Positions 35,336 to 45,286 are shown, counted from the stretch's first letter. The stretch: DNA of 64,000 nt from Calothrix sp. NIES-4105 (GCF_002368415.1 NZ_AP018290.1:4849614-4913613), one strand, 5' to 3'. A program made the numbers and translations. Notes: generated from the sequence alone by a model not told the origin.

Positions 35336-37978
35336 ATGGCTTTGAAAAAATTTAGATTCCATAGAATCAAACGCCTCTTAAGTGTACTGCTGCTTTTGAC
35401 CATGTTCTTTGGCGCCAGCTTATTGCCCCCCACTTTAGCCCATATAACAGCGGAACACTCCATCGTACAAAGCTTGCCCGATGCCGAAAACTTAGTAGAG
35501 CAAGGAAGAAAATTTTATGAAGTGGAACAGTTTGCTAAGGCTACTACAATATGGCAACGCGCGGTAGCTGCATTTAAAGCTTCGGGGGACGAACTAAAAC
35601 TTGCAATGACACTGGGCAATTTATCATTAGCTTATCAGCAGCTAGGACAGTGGAATGAGGCAGAAAGTGCGGTTGCTCAAAGTCTAAATTTACTGGGATA
35701 TCCACAGCAGAGGGAATCAAAAGTCAAAAATCTACAAGTTCTTGCTCAAGTTTTAGATATTAAAGGGCGCCTGCAACTTGCTGTTGCAAAACCTGAAGAT
35801 GCGCTGACAACTTGGCAACAAGCACTTGACATTTATGGCAAATTAGGAGATAATAACGCAGCTATTCGCAATCGCATCAATCAAGCGCAAGCATTGCAAA
35901 CATTGGGGTTTTATAATAGAGCTAGAAAGACGTTATGCGAAAGTACTCAGCTTTTACAAAATCAACCAAACTCGTCGCTTAAGGTTGCAGGATTGCGTAG
36001 TCTAGCTAACGTTTTGCTGTTTACAGGTGATGTACAAACACCTAGACAAGGTGATATACAAACATCCCCACAATGTTATTTAAAAACGCCACAGCAGATA
36101 TTACAACAAAGTTTAGAAATAGCTACCGAGTTAATAGATAAACAAGCGATTGCTGACATTCTTCTTAGTTTAGGTAATACAGCGATGGCAAAAGCAAATA
36201 CCCAACCAGCTATAGATTTTTATCAAAAAGCTGCCAACGCTGGTGCCTCACCAACTACTCGCGTCCAAGCTCGAATTAATCAATTGAGACTACTGCTTAA
36301 TACCAAGCAATTTTCAGAATTTCAAACGTTGTTTCCCCAAATCCAAACTCAGCTTGGCGATTTGCCTTTGAGTCGCACGGCAATTTCCGCACGCATCAAC
36401 TTTGCCGAAAGTTTAACGCGATTCAGACAAAATACTACTATAAATAGTCCTTCATGGCTGGATATTGCCCAAATACTATCAACTGCAATTGAGCAAGCAA
36501 GAAGTTTGCAAGATAGACGTACAGAATCTTATGCTCTCGGTACTCTTGGTAAGGTGTACGAACAAACTAAGCAGTGGTCTGATTCACAAAACCTTACTCA
36601 GCAAGCTTTAGTTATAGCTGAAGCTATTGATGCTAAAGATATAGCATATAAATGGCAATGGCAATTAGGAAAGTTACTTAAGGCTAGGGGAGAGATAAAA
36701 GAAGCTACAGCAGCTTACACAGAAGCAGTTAATAACCTCCAAGCTCTCCGTAACGATTTATTTGCAATGAATCCAGAGGTTAGGTTTTCTTTTCGCGAAG
36801 AAGTTGAACCAGTTTATCGGGAGCTAGTCGATTTACTTTTGCAACCTCCATCCAAAGAGGGGGGGGTTAATGTCAAAAATCTCGAACAAGCTAGTAATAC
36901 AATTGAATTGCTGCAAATTGCAGAACTAAACAACTTTTTTCGTAACACTTGTTTAATTGCTCCAATCCAAAGTCCCAATAAAGACCAAACAGCGGCAGTT
37001 ATCTATCCATTTGTTTTGCCAGACCGACTCGAAGTTATCCTGCATTTACCGCAAAATCGGTTGTTGCACTTTACTAGCGCTGTAGATGCAGAAAAACTAA
37101 AAGCGACTTTAAAGCAACTACAAGAAGATTTACCAAAACCTCACACGCAGCGGCAAATTCAATCTTTATCCCAGCAGTTATACAGTTGGCTAATTCAACC
37201 ACTTGAAGCAGCTTTGGCTGAAAGTAAAACCTCAACTTTAGTGTTTGTGCTGGATGATTTGCTGCGGAATATCCCGATGGCAACTCTCTACGACGGCAAA
37301 CAGTATTTAATCGAGAAGTATAGCATTGCACTTGCCCCAGGTCTGCAACTAGTTGACCCTAAACCATTACAGAAACAATTACAAGTAATAGCCGCAGGAT
37401 TAACCGAACCAAGTTCTGGATTTTCTGCATTACCAAACGTCAAACTTGAATTAGACAAAATCCGTTCCCAGATTCCTAGCAGTATACTTCTTAACAAACA
37501 ATTTACTAGCACCGCTTTGCAAAGCCGAATTAATTCTCTGCCTTTTCCCGTAGTTCATCTAGCAACTCACGGTCAGTTCAGTTCCAAACCTGAAGAGACA
37601 TTTATTATTGCTGCGGATGGACCAATATATGTGACTCAGTTTAATAACTTAGTGCGAACTGTAGAGCAAAACAGACCAGAAGCGATTGAATTACTTGTTC
37701 TTAGTGCATGTCAAACAGCTGCTGGAAACGAACGCGCGGCTCTAGGAATTGCTGGTATAGCTTTCCAAGCAGGAGCGCGCAGTACCATTGCCTCGCTGTG
37801 GAACTTAGATGATGAGTCCACAGCAGTGTTGATGAGCAAATTTTACCAAGAATTAGCCAACAACAAATTGACTAAAGCCGAAGCACTTCGTCGCGCGCAA
37901 GTAGCTCTTTTGCAAAATCCCAGATACAAACGTCCTAGATATTGGGCGCCTTATATTCTTCTTGGCAATTGGCTCTAA
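35336..37978 (+). CDS. Secreted TPR-CHAT protein (caspase-like)
   Basis: The 880-residue protein starts with a signal peptide (LLSVLLLLTMFFGASLLPPTLA). TPR units follow from about 45 to 500, including AMTLGNLSLAYQQLGQWNEA and SYALGTLGKVYEQTKQWSDS. The CHAT domain is C-terminal, with a His-Cys dyad: His745 in VVHLATHG and Cys792 in LSACQTAAG. FQAGARSTIASLWNLDD and APYILLGNW complete the family pattern. Both catalytic residues are present, so protease activity is plausible. With its signal peptide it should act outside the cytoplasm. It follows exoprotein 3 directly, so processing or anchoring of that exoprotein is a reasonable inference. Confidence 0.9.
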   Translation: MALKKFRFHRIKRLLSVLLLLTMFFGASLLPPTLAHITAEHSIVQSLPDAENLVEQGRKFYEVEQFAKATTIWQRAVAAFKASGDELKLAMTLGNLSLAYQQLGQWNEAESAVAQSLNLLGYPQQRESKVKNLQVLAQVLDIKGRLQLAVAKPEDALTTWQQALDIYGKLGDNNAAIRNRINQAQALQTLGFYNRARKTLCESTQLLQNQPNSSLKVAGLRSLANVLLFTGDVQTPRQGDIQTSPQCYLKTPQQILQQSLEIATELIDKQAIADILLSLGNTAMAKANTQPAIDFYQKAANAGASPTTRVQARINQLRLLLNTKQFSEFQTLFPQIQTQLGDLPLSRTAISARINFAESLTRFRQNTTINSPSWLDIAQILSTAIEQARSLQDRRTESYALGTLGKVYEQTKQWSDSQNLTQQALVIAEAIDAKDIAYKWQWQLGKLLKARGEIKEATAAYTEAVNNLQALRNDLFAMNPEVRFSFREEVEPVYRELVDLLLQPPSKEGGVNVKNLEQASNTIELLQIAELNNFFRNTCLIAPIQSPNKDQTAAVIYPFVLPDRLEVILHLPQNRLLHFTSAVDAEKLKATLKQLQEDLPKPHTQRQIQSLSQQLYSWLIQPLEAALAESKTSTLVFVLDDLLRNIPMATLYDGKQYLIEKYSIALAPGLQLVDPKPLQKQLQVIAAGLTEPSSGFSALPNVKLELDKIRSQIPSSILLNKQFTSTALQSRINSLPFPVVHLATHGQFSSKPEETFIIAADGPIYVTQFNNLVRTVEQNRPEAIELLVLSACQTAAGNERAALGIAGIAFQAGARSTIASLWNLDDESTAVLMSKFYQELANNKLTKAEALRRAQVALLQNPRYKRPRYWAPYILLGNWL

Positions 37979-38805
37979 TAGGGGTATATGTAGCATCGCT
38001 GACACTTGGGGCAAACTAAACCATATAGTTTAAATGTCGTTATACTCATAATATTGCCGTTTGGCAGGCTTGTACTTCCAATTTTTATCGGCAATGTTAT
38101 ACTTTTAATACTTACAATGCTTGTCAAATCTAGATTACTGTTTGTCCTCCTATATAAAATATGTAACTGGAACGATTACTTGGCAGAAAAAGACACTATA
38201 TCTTTCCAATCATGTTCCGGACAAATTATGCTTTCAAGGCTTAAATTTAAGCTGGGTAAACTTTTCACAAAATAGTAATTTAGTTCTAAACGTTTTTATC
38301 AGGTTTAAAGAGTGCTTTCTTTAAGGACTCACGTATCGCTTTATGCTTCCATTTTTAGTCAAAAGACAAATTATGGTTCCTTATTAGCAATTATTCGCAA
38401 ATTTCTAACGTAGCAATAAGGGCTTCAAACACTGAAATTCTAGCTTATGTTTCTAGATACTGGCAAGTTTTGGGTCTGGTCATAATAATCCCTATGACGG
38501 ATAACCCCGCGCGCTTATCAAACTTAAAAGCTCCCGTTACTAACGAGAGCAATTACAATTAAATATTTTTATTCTTCCTAAACTCCCAAGGTGATACAGA
38601 GTTTATATTACCCTACACCGAGGCGCCTATATCAAGAGTTCTAGTCTTCAGCTATACATTTTTCAGTACAGTGCAGGTACCTTCTCACCCGTACCATTGC
38701 AAGCACGTAGTTAACTTTAAATTGTGGTACAGGCGCGCTCCTCTACCTACCATTTACAACTTGAAATTATGTTACAGATGTCGGCGTTGCACTGACAACA
38801 CATTT
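37979..38805. other. Intergenic region without a recognised gene
   Basis: This 827-bp gap contains a plus-strand frame at 38006-38275 that lacks a ribosome site and family resemblance. A hairpin GCTCCCGTTACTAACGAGAGC at 38530-38550 may be a terminator for the RTX gene to its right. Nothing else was recognised. Confidence 0.4.
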
Positions 38806-39357
38806 TTAAAAGATGTCTGAACTAAAACTGGTTGTTAAATCTTGGCTAGTTGTCAAACCAATATTATATGTTGAAAAATCAGTAGATTTGATTTGAAAGA
38901 TGTCTGATTGAACTCCTTGGAAAGATAGGATACCGAGGCTGTTATCATAATTGAAATCGTCAAGTGAAGTTGCGGGACTTACTACAAACACACGATCACC
39001 TTCTTCAGGGTTGTAGTCTATTTGGGCACTACTACCTGTGTTTACGAAAAAAACGTCTGCTCCAGCACCACCAAGCAAGGTATTATTGCCGCTATCACCT
39101 ATTAAATAATCATTGCCATTACCACCGCTTATATAGTCATTGCCATTATTACCCCTTAGAAAGTCATTGCCATCGTTACCGATTAAAAGGTCGATGCCAT
39201 CACCACCATAGAGTTTGTCATTACCATCACCACCATAGAGTTTGTCGTTGCCACCGCGACCTTTTAAAGTATCATTGCCACCACGACCTTTTAGAGTATC
39301 ATCATCTGAACCACCAGTTAGGATATCATCGCCGGGACCGCCAGTTTGTATTGCCAT
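38806..39357 (-). CDS. RTX (haemolysin-type calcium-binding repeat) protein
   Basis: The 183-residue protein is almost wholly made of GGxGxDxLx nonapeptides (for example GGNDKLYGGDGNDKL) between residues 5 and about 105. A C-terminal beta-rich tail (DVFFVNTGSSAQIDYNPEEG onward) is typical of a type I secretion signal region. The ATG at 39357 follows AAGGAG by five bases and is preferred over the start at 39399. There is no N-terminal signal, as expected for type I export. No enzymatic domain is attached, so it may be a calcium-binding surface protein. Confidence 0.85.
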   Translation of the reverse strand: MAIQTGGPGDDILTGGSDDDTLKGRGGNDTLKGRGGNDKLYGGDGNDKLYGGDGIDLLIGNDGNDFLRGNNGNDYISGGNGNDYLIGDSGNNTLLGGAGADVFFVNTGSSAQIDYNPEEGDRVFVVSPATSLDDFNYDNSLGILSFQGVQSDIFQIKSTDFSTYNIGLTTSQDLTTSFSSDIF

Positions 39358-39530
39358 AATTTCTCCTTCATTAACATTAATGCGGGCAGGAACGCTCATC
39401 CAGCTTCTTTATAAAATCAGCTTGACAACTAAAGCCTTCATATGTTTTTCGGAGGAGAGAGGGGAGGTTTTACACAATTATCAGATCATATTTACAATTC
39501 TTAACCTAATGGTTGTATCAATTCAATTTT

Positions 39531-39710
39531 TTACCAAGATTTGCTTTCCGGTGCGATATCTCCGTAAGGAATTGCACCTAGTAAAGCTAATGGTTTCTTA
39601 GCATCAGGCCACTTTTCCCATAAAAACCAATACATTGGTAGCGCAAAGGAAATTGCTCCGCAAACCCCGCTAATGATTGTACTTATAATTACTCCCAAAA
39701 CTGCTCGCAT
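39531..39710 (-). CDS. Possible small membrane protein
   Basis: A 59-residue frame from the ATG at 39710 has one or two hydrophobic segments (AVLGVIISTIISGVCGAIS, FALPMYWFLW) and a short polar tail. It lacks a clear ribosome site and ends near the Uma2 promoter region. It could be a real small membrane protein but is not recognised. Confidence 0.35.
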   Translation of the reverse strand: MRAVLGVIISTIISGVCGAISFALPMYWFLWEKWPDAKKPLALLGAIPYGDIAPESKSW

Positions 39711-39739
39711 AAAAATTACATGATTGTTTATTACAATTA

Positions 39740-40333
39740 ATGTACATGAATGAAACAAGACGCGCCCCTATGGTTAAAATACCCACAAGCAAAAAACTCA
39801 CGCTCTTAGAATTTCTATCGCTTCCCGACGGAGATACATATCATGAGTTTGTTGATGGTTATGCGGTTCCAAAAGTGTCACCAAAATTTTTTCATTCAAC
39901 TTTACAATTAGCTTTAGGACTTTTGCTGCGTACATGGTGTAAAGGCAAAGGTAGAGTCTGTTCTGAATGGGCAATTTTATTAAAGCGCAAAGGTCAAGAC
40001 TGGGCGCCAGTACCAGACTTAACTTACATTTATTATACTCGTTTACCACGAAGTTGGAGCCGTAATGAACCATGTCCAGTACCTCCAGAATTGGTGATAG
40101 AAATTATTTCTTCAGATCAAACAATGGAAGATTTTGAGGAGAAAGCCAAGGATTATTTTGCAGCAGGTGTATCACGAGTATGGGTAGTAGACCCAGAAAA
40201 AATTATCATTCGCGCATTCTTCTCAGCACAATCAAGTCAAGTAAATACAGATGAACTACCAATTACAGATAATTTATTACCTGGTTTAACATTGACAGTA
40301 AAGCAGATTTTTGAAGAAGCAGAATTAATTTAA
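39740..40333 (+). CDS. Uma2-family (DUF820) putative endonuclease
   Basis: The 197-residue protein has the PD-(D/E)XK-like Uma2 layout: an early EFVDGYAV, then PVPDLTYI, ELVIEIISSDQ with the acidic core, and KAKDYFAAGVSRVWVVDP. These proteins are very numerous in cyanobacteria and their cellular role is unsettled. A start at 39770 (MVKIPTSKKL) is also possible. It is one of three Uma2 genes in the window. Confidence 0.85.
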   Translation: MYMNETRRAPMVKIPTSKKLTLLEFLSLPDGDTYHEFVDGYAVPKVSPKFFHSTLQLALGLLLRTWCKGKGRVCSEWAILLKRKGQDWAPVPDLTYIYYTRLPRSWSRNEPCPVPPELVIEIISSDQTMEDFEEKAKDYFAAGVSRVWVVDPEKIIIRAFFSAQSSQVNTDELPITDNLLPGLTLTVKQIFEEAELI

Positions 40334-40380
40334 ACTAAAATTAAGTCTAAACGGAAGTAACTATATTAAGAAACAAAATT

Positions 40381-41136
40381 TTACAATTTTGCAGAACCAG
40401 TAAGTGTACAGCATTCAACTTTTGGTTCATTTGCGATATCTTTCAAACCAACACTTTGCAACAGCGCGCGCCAAGAATTATTTTGCGGTTGGGTGCGACG
40501 CAGTGTACTAGCAACACTTAGTGCTTCGTACCAAATACCATTGGCCCCATAAAGCGTTACTTGCTGACTCGGTGTGGCTTTTTCCAACTGAGTTTTTAAA
40601 TTAGAGTTCAGCGGTACTCGTTTTACATATCCTTCAACATCAGCAACAATTTGATTATTTTTCTGACAGTAAATATTGAAATAAAAGCGGTATTGTTTGC
40701 CAATTTGTAGAGGCGCCGCTGTTGATGGTAAGCGAAGGTTTACTATTCCTGGCGCCGCTGTTAAAGAAGTTTTGTAAATAGTCTGATTTTGTGCCTCATC
40801 TTCTAGCACAAATTCTCCATATGCAACAGACGATGAATAAGGAACATAAAACCAGAAATCTGGACGCTCGGCAATCGTTGTTGCAAAAACTTGTTCTGAC
40901 TTCGGATAAATGGGTAATAAGGCTGTAAGCAGCTTTTGAGAAGGAGCAGGTTTGTTCACGTCCTGCCCGCAACCACGACTACCTGCTGCCGAGCGCTTAC
41001 CAGGTTGTCCAATATCTGCTGGTGGGGGTGGTGCAACAAAAATTGGTGAGTTTGGTAACTGTGCCTGTACTTGTACGTAACAGGTAAGTATTAAACTGAT
41101 AGCAGCGAGTGAAATTTTTTGCATATAACGTTTCAT
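40381..41136 (-). CDS. DUF928 secreted protein
   Basis: The 251-residue protein has an N-terminal signal peptide (ISLAAISLILTCYVQVQAQ). The DUF928 pattern includes RSAAGSRGC, LTALLPIYPKS, FWFYVPYSSS, GIVNLRLP and YRFYFNIYC. The function of this family is unknown. It is the last gene of the four-gene minus-strand operon and starts 22 bp after the CHAT-CHASE2 gene. Being exported, it may act with the extracytoplasmic CHASE2 sensor or with the secreted TPR/CHAT protein. Confidence 0.85.
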   Translation of the reverse strand: MKRYMQKISLAAISLILTCYVQVQAQLPNSPIFVAPPPPADIGQPGKRSAAGSRGCGQDVNKPAPSQKLLTALLPIYPKSEQVFATTIAERPDFWFYVPYSSSVAYGEFVLEDEAQNQTIYKTSLTAAPGIVNLRLPSTAAPLQIGKQYRFYFNIYCQKNNQIVADVEGYVKRVPLNSNLKTQLEKATPSQQVTLYGANGIWYEALSVASTLRRTQPQNNSWRALLQSVGLKDIANEPKVECCTLTGSAKL

Positions 41137-41158
41137 ATTAAATACCTTAAGGTAGAAA

Positions 41159-43516
41159 CTAGTTGGTAAAGGTATTGATTGATAACCGTGGTGAAGATAA
41201 ATAAATTGCTACAATGGCGCCATTTAATATTAATACCAAGACTGAAGGTACTAGCGGAATCCAACAACCTTGGCATAAGAGAACTAAGCAAAGAATGTAT
41301 AATATGCTGATTGCGCCGGAACCTGCTAGTATTCGATATAGTCCTAATTGACAGTACCAAACTATTACACCTCCAACTACACACCAACTCCAAATCCACA
41401 AAACTTCACCCCAAATTGGCAAAACCCATAACAAAGGGCGCCCATCTTTAACCGCACTGACGATTTGACTAACCATTTGTGCTTGCACAATTACTCCTGG
41501 TATTTCTTGATGAAGTTCCTGCTCAGATGTGTATGGTGTAGGAATATAATCACGAAAAGTTTGAGCGGTAGTGCCGATGAGAACGATGCGGTCTTTCACT
41601 TCTTCAGGCTTAAGTGTACCTTTGAGAACTTCTGTAAGCGTGACTTTTGGAGCAATTTCTACAGGAGAACGACGGTAAGAGCGGTAATTAAGCAATATTT
41701 GATAGCCTTCTGTATCAATTTGTTGATAGGCGCCCATATGCGACCGCAACCGCTTAAAAATAACTTTACCTAACTGTAAATCTCCTGTTGCATTGTACTT
41801 GGCAGAAATGCCCTCTTTTTCTAGGTAGTGAAATGCCATTTGCGCGCTGAGAGCGTAGGGTGCAGCACATTCTGACGCAGGAGATGGAGTCATTGCTAAC
41901 AAATGGCGCCGCAAAACACCGTCTGTATCTTTTACAACGTCACTAAAACCAAGACGTTGTTTTGGAACTTCAGGAGGAGGTTTAGTACCAGGATGGTTGT
42001 TTGCGCTATCGCTAGCTTTACAAATCGCAAAGAAATTCTGAGTATTTTGCAGACGAGTCGCTAAAGAAGCTTGGTTTGGTTGTACTGCATTATCACGATA
42101 AATATCTAAGCCAATAGTTCGCGGTTGCAACTGTACAAGCTTTTCTAAAAGTTTTGCCAGTGCAGTATCTGATAATGACCCACTTCTTTGCTGCTGTTCT
42201 TTTAGTTTGAAATCTTCTTCGGTTACTTCTACTATCAATAAGCGAGAATCTTGCTTTTCATCTGGACGACTACGCATAAGTTGGTCAAAGAAATGCAATT
42301 CCCATGTTTGAAATGTTCCCAGTTGCCGCACTCCCATTACACTGGTAGTTACTAGTAAACTAGATAGTAACAATGTTTTGAGACGGCGACTGTTTGGAAT
42401 TCGAGGTTTTGGCCAAGTTATTGGCGCCACGGTAGGATTTTCACAAATTATCGGCAACCAACTGGCGCCTGGATATTCGTTTTCTATTCCTTGCAACCGT
42501 ACTCTCGCAGAACGAACCGCAGTATATAAAGACTCTCCAGAGGAAAAAGCTACCAGAAAATGCCTTAAAAATTCTTGAGCCACCATATCCGGTACAGGTT
42601 CGCGCATGACAATTATTTGCGGGATATGTAAATTTTGTAGCTCGCGCGCTAATCCCAAACCATCGCAGGAATTAAAAATTGCCAACTGCAACCCATTAGC
42701 TACGGCTTTTCTTAAAGCGTATCTAAGTTCGTCAATCGTTAAGCTATCTGTTTGATTAATATAAATGTTACCAATTTTATTCTCAGTCTTACTATGACCA
42801 GCAAAAAATAAAATGTCCCAGTGTTGATTCCACAAATGGTCATTGATGTCTTTTCGTTGGGGTTCTACCAAAAAAGTTGTAGCGGCTAATGGTAGTCTTT
42901 GTAGCAACTGGCGGTCTTGGTCTATATCAATACCATCACTATTGCCTAAAATCGCCAATATTTTAATTTTACTACTAATTTTATTACTATAGATAGATGT
43001 TTGTGATGGAGCTAATTGTTCTGATTCTGGAACGCTTAAAGCTACTTCAGCTTCAAGGTAATCCCGGTCTACTAAATCCCACAAATGCCAAGGAAGTTTC
43101 TCTAACTGCTCTTGTGCAGTCCTAATTAACACCCGTACCTCATCAGAAGGCATTAAGTGTTTGAGCAATTTTTCTCTGAGAGGACGAAAAGACTCTGAGA
43201 GCAACCAGTTATTAAGGTGCGCGCGTAACTCAGTAGCTCTATGATGACAGTCCTGGCGCCGTTGGCTAATCGAACCATCGTAAACAATTTTTTTAGCTTT
43301 GATGCGGGTAAATTGCCACAAATTACGATAAGTTGACTGCCACTGGTCAATTGCTGCTAGCATAGCTGGATTGGGAGGTAAATTGCCAGTAATTTCTGTA
43401 TTGGGACGTTTGCCTTCTTCCCCAATTTCTAATGTTACTCGCACTCCGAGTTCCAAATCGCCATCTAACTTTAAAACAACTAATTTCCTCACTTGCAGCA
43501 CCCCTATTGTTGTCAA
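41159..43516 (-). CDS. CHAT-CHASE2 membrane protein
   Basis: The 785-residue protein joins a cytoplasmic CHAT domain to a CHASE2 sensor. The CHAT part (about 125-345) has His241 in FFAGHS and Cys284 in IFNSCDG, so the dyad is complete. A membrane segment near 360-380 leads into CHASE2 (about 385-670, with FDQLMRSRPDE, RTIGLDIYRDN and DRIVLIGTTAQTFRD). Three or four membrane segments at the C-terminus follow (PLLWVLPIWGEVLWIWSW onward). The start overlaps the DUF1822 stop by 4 bp. An external signal probably controls a protease-like output; the target is unknown. Confidence 0.9.
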   Translation of the reverse strand: MTTIGVLQVRKLVVLKLDGDLELGVRVTLEIGEEGKRPNTEITGNLPPNPAMLAAIDQWQSTYRNLWQFTRIKAKKIVYDGSISQRRQDCHHRATELRAHLNNWLLSESFRPLREKLLKHLMPSDEVRVLIRTAQEQLEKLPWHLWDLVDRDYLEAEVALSVPESEQLAPSQTSIYSNKISSKIKILAILGNSDGIDIDQDRQLLQRLPLAATTFLVEPQRKDINDHLWNQHWDILFFAGHSKTENKIGNIYINQTDSLTIDELRYALRKAVANGLQLAIFNSCDGLGLARELQNLHIPQIIVMREPVPDMVAQEFLRHFLVAFSSGESLYTAVRSARVRLQGIENEYPGASWLPIICENPTVAPITWPKPRIPNSRRLKTLLLSSLLVTTSVMGVRQLGTFQTWELHFFDQLMRSRPDEKQDSRLLIVEVTEEDFKLKEQQQRSGSLSDTALAKLLEKLVQLQPRTIGLDIYRDNAVQPNQASLATRLQNTQNFFAICKASDSANNHPGTKPPPEVPKQRLGFSDVVKDTDGVLRRHLLAMTPSPASECAAPYALSAQMAFHYLEKEGISAKYNATGDLQLGKVIFKRLRSHMGAYQQIDTEGYQILLNYRSYRRSPVEIAPKVTLTEVLKGTLKPEEVKDRIVLIGTTAQTFRDYIPTPYTSEQELHQEIPGVIVQAQMVSQIVSAVKDGRPLLWVLPIWGEVLWIWSWCVVGGVIVWYCQLGLYRILAGSGAISILYILCLVLLCQGCWIPLVPSVLVLILNGAIVAIYLSSPRLSINTFTN

Positions 43517-44460
43517 CAGATGATAAAATCTTCTACAACACTGATATCCCCTAAAGCAACTTTAATACTAAAACGTTCTCCAACTGCCCCACTAAATTGT
43601 AATTGAATATTCTTATTGCTGCTTCTGGTTTGGGCTTCCATAACAGATAATCCTTCAAAGTCTAATATCATCAATTGGAGATTTGGTGGCAAATAATCTT
43701 GTCCGCTTTTAGGATGTATTTCTACAATAATATCCATTTCCTGTTCGTTATCTTCTGGGAGAGTAACAACTAAAACTACTCCTTGCTCGGTCAAAGTTCC
43801 AAAATCAATTAGCTTACCCCTACTAACAAAAGTATCATTACTACTTCTCAAGCTCCAAGCTGGTAAATTAGCTTGAGTACCTAAAAGAGTTTCAACACTA
43901 AGCCAACCTGCTTCAAAAATATTTTCCAACCACTGCTTTAATTTAATTAAAGTCTTGTTTGGCGTATGTAGAGACCGAATTAATACGGTCTCTACTTCTA
44001 AATATTCCAGTAAATTTTCCAAAGATTGCAGTTGACTGACTGGTAATAAATCGCTTGCTACTTCCTTAACAAAACCTAGCAGCTTTGCTTCTCTATATGA
44101 TTTACTAATCTGTACAACTACATAGCCAATTCGGTCTAACTGTGCTTCTTCTGGTATATAAACAAACTTTTCTCCTTCTAAAATCGGACGACACTCTAAG
44201 GCGCCTAAATTCTTTAACGACAAATCAGCGACATCCGTAAGTGTTTGCTGCACTGGGTTCCAACTGTCGCTGTTCTCTAAGTCCGTCTCAAATCCCATGC
44301 ATTGTAAATACGAATTAACAAAAGATACAGATAAGATATTAAGACGGACTCGTTCGCCTTTTTCAGGTGTAGCTTGTTGTCTAGACAAATGTTCGGCGCG
44401 GCGCCTTGCATCTGGAGATATAGGCCCTGTAAATGTTAAAACGTCTGTGATACTGTTCAT
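43513..44460 (-). CDS. DUF1822 family protein
   Basis: The 315-residue protein has the DUF1822 pattern: an N-terminal VRLNILSVSFVNSYLQCMG, ADLSLKNLGALECRPI, and a late EQEMDIIVEIHP and PPNLQLMILD. Its function is unknown. It lies between the sigma-like gene (29-bp gap) and CHAT-CHASE2 (4-bp overlap). Residues VLIRSLHTPN are encoded by a TGTAGAGA-type palindrome at 43968-43995, a repeat apparently accommodated in frame. No signal peptide is visible. Confidence 0.85.
   Translation of the reverse strand: MNSITDVLTFTGPISPDARRRAEHLSRQQATPEKGERVRLNILSVSFVNSYLQCMGFETDLENSDSWNPVQQTLTDVADLSLKNLGALECRPILEGEKFVYIPEEAQLDRIGYVVVQISKSYREAKLLGFVKEVASDLLPVSQLQSLENLLEYLEVETVLIRSLHTPNKTLIKLKQWLENIFEAGWLSVETLLGTQANLPAWSLRSSNDTFVSRGKLIDFGTLTEQGVVLVVTLPEDNEQEMDIIVEIHPKSGQDYLPPNLQLMILDFEGLSVMEAQTRSSNKNIQLQFSGAVGERFSIKVALGDISVVEDFIIC
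43968..43995. repeat. Palindromic GTAGAGACCG repeat inside the DUF1822 gene
   Basis: GTAGAGACCG and CGGTCTCTAC flank an 8-base spacer. It shares the TGTAGAGA arm with the repeats at 3911 and 57422 and is read through in frame. Confidence 0.65.
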
Positions 44461-44489
44461 AATTTGTTGGCCTTCTGGTTAGGTCATAG

Positions 44490-45128
44490 TTAAAGATATA
44501 GATGTTCTTGAAATATGGGAGTAAATTTTTTTAGGCAGCGTTGGTAAAAAATATTTAAAGAAGAAATTCCAATACCCCATTCTGCCGAAATATCTTTCCA
44601 AGAAACCCCACAACACCTTTTTCTGGCTATTGCTTGAAAATTTGCCTCTGGATGACCTGTTATATGTACTTTGACAAATATTTTTTCTGGGTCAGATTCG
44701 ATACATTCGACTACTTGTTCAAATAAAGATGTCGGTTGAGATGATGATATGTTTTCCAAGTGAGAGTTCTCAAGATTCACTTCATTTTCTCTCCCGATGA
44801 CTTTAGGGATAGCTTCTGGAAAAAAACGCTTACTTAGTAGCATATTTATCCAGGTCATAACTTCGCTGCGTTGTGGGTTATAATTGTTAATATTATCACC
44901 TTGACAAAGATGGAAAAATAAGTTTTGCACTGCCTCATCATAAATATCTTTATAAACTAGTTGAAATTGACCTTTATAGGGTTGATAGAGTCTACCCGAC
45001 TGCCAAATCGCATTAATCAGCCGAGTTAGTGCGACTCGCCGCTCCCTAGTTGAGTGTGGGTGTTGTTGAGCTTCGAGTGCTAATTCTTTAAGTTGTGCAT
45101 CTAATTGTTCTTTTAAGTCGTTAGTCAT
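44490..45128 (-). CDS. Sigma-70-like regulatory protein
   Basis: The 212-residue protein resembles cyanobacterial sigma-70-family proteins found ahead of DUF1822 genes. Region 2-like segments lie around 40-110 (IYDEAVQNLFFHLCQGDNINNY, NPQRSEVMTWINMLLSKRF). A C-terminal HTH-like stretch follows (GVSWKDISAEWGIGISSLNIFYQRCLKKF). It is the first gene of the operon with DUF1822, CHAT-CHASE2 and DUF928 and may control it. The region 4 match is weak, so it may be a degenerate or adaptor-like sigma protein. Confidence 0.7.
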   Translation of the reverse strand: MTNDLKEQLDAQLKELALEAQQHPHSTRERRVALTRLINAIWQSGRLYQPYKGQFQLVYKDIYDEAVQNLFFHLCQGDNINNYNPQRSEVMTWINMLLSKRFFPEAIPKVIGRENEVNLENSHLENISSSQPTSLFEQVVECIESDPEKIFVKVHITGHPEANFQAIARKRCCGVSWKDISAEWGIGISSLNIFYQRCLKKFTPIFQEHLYL

Positions 45129-45192
45129 AAAAGACCCCGAATTTCCGAACCGTGCTTGCGGCTCTCTATATTAGTCAGGTCTTTACGCGCGG

Positions 45193-45234
45193 CTTTTACA
45201 CAAACTAGCCGTGATTGTTACAAAACTTTTCATT
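45193..45234 (-). promoter_or_regulatory. Bipartite element plus HLR1-like repeat
   Basis: On the minus strand this reads AAGTTTTGTAA-N18-GTAAAAG. The plus-strand GTTACAAAACTTTTCATT at 45217-45234 fits the HLR1 pattern with one mismatch. It stands between the sigma-like operon (minus) and the split methyltransferase (plus). A closely similar copy is at 52473-52514. Confidence 0.45.
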
Positions 45235-45286
45235 AGTTTTCCACAATCTCTATAATTCCTTCACAAAACGCAATGTTTCTGACTTG

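Noticed and set aside
38006-38324. Two overlapping plus-strand frames with hydrophobic residues
   Set aside because: No ribosome site, no family pattern, and the hydrophobicity follows from A/T-rich DNA.
38964-39601. Plus-strand frames opposite the RTX gene, rich in His/Tyr/Cys
   Set aside because: They are antisense to the RTX nonapeptide repeats, which explains the odd composition.
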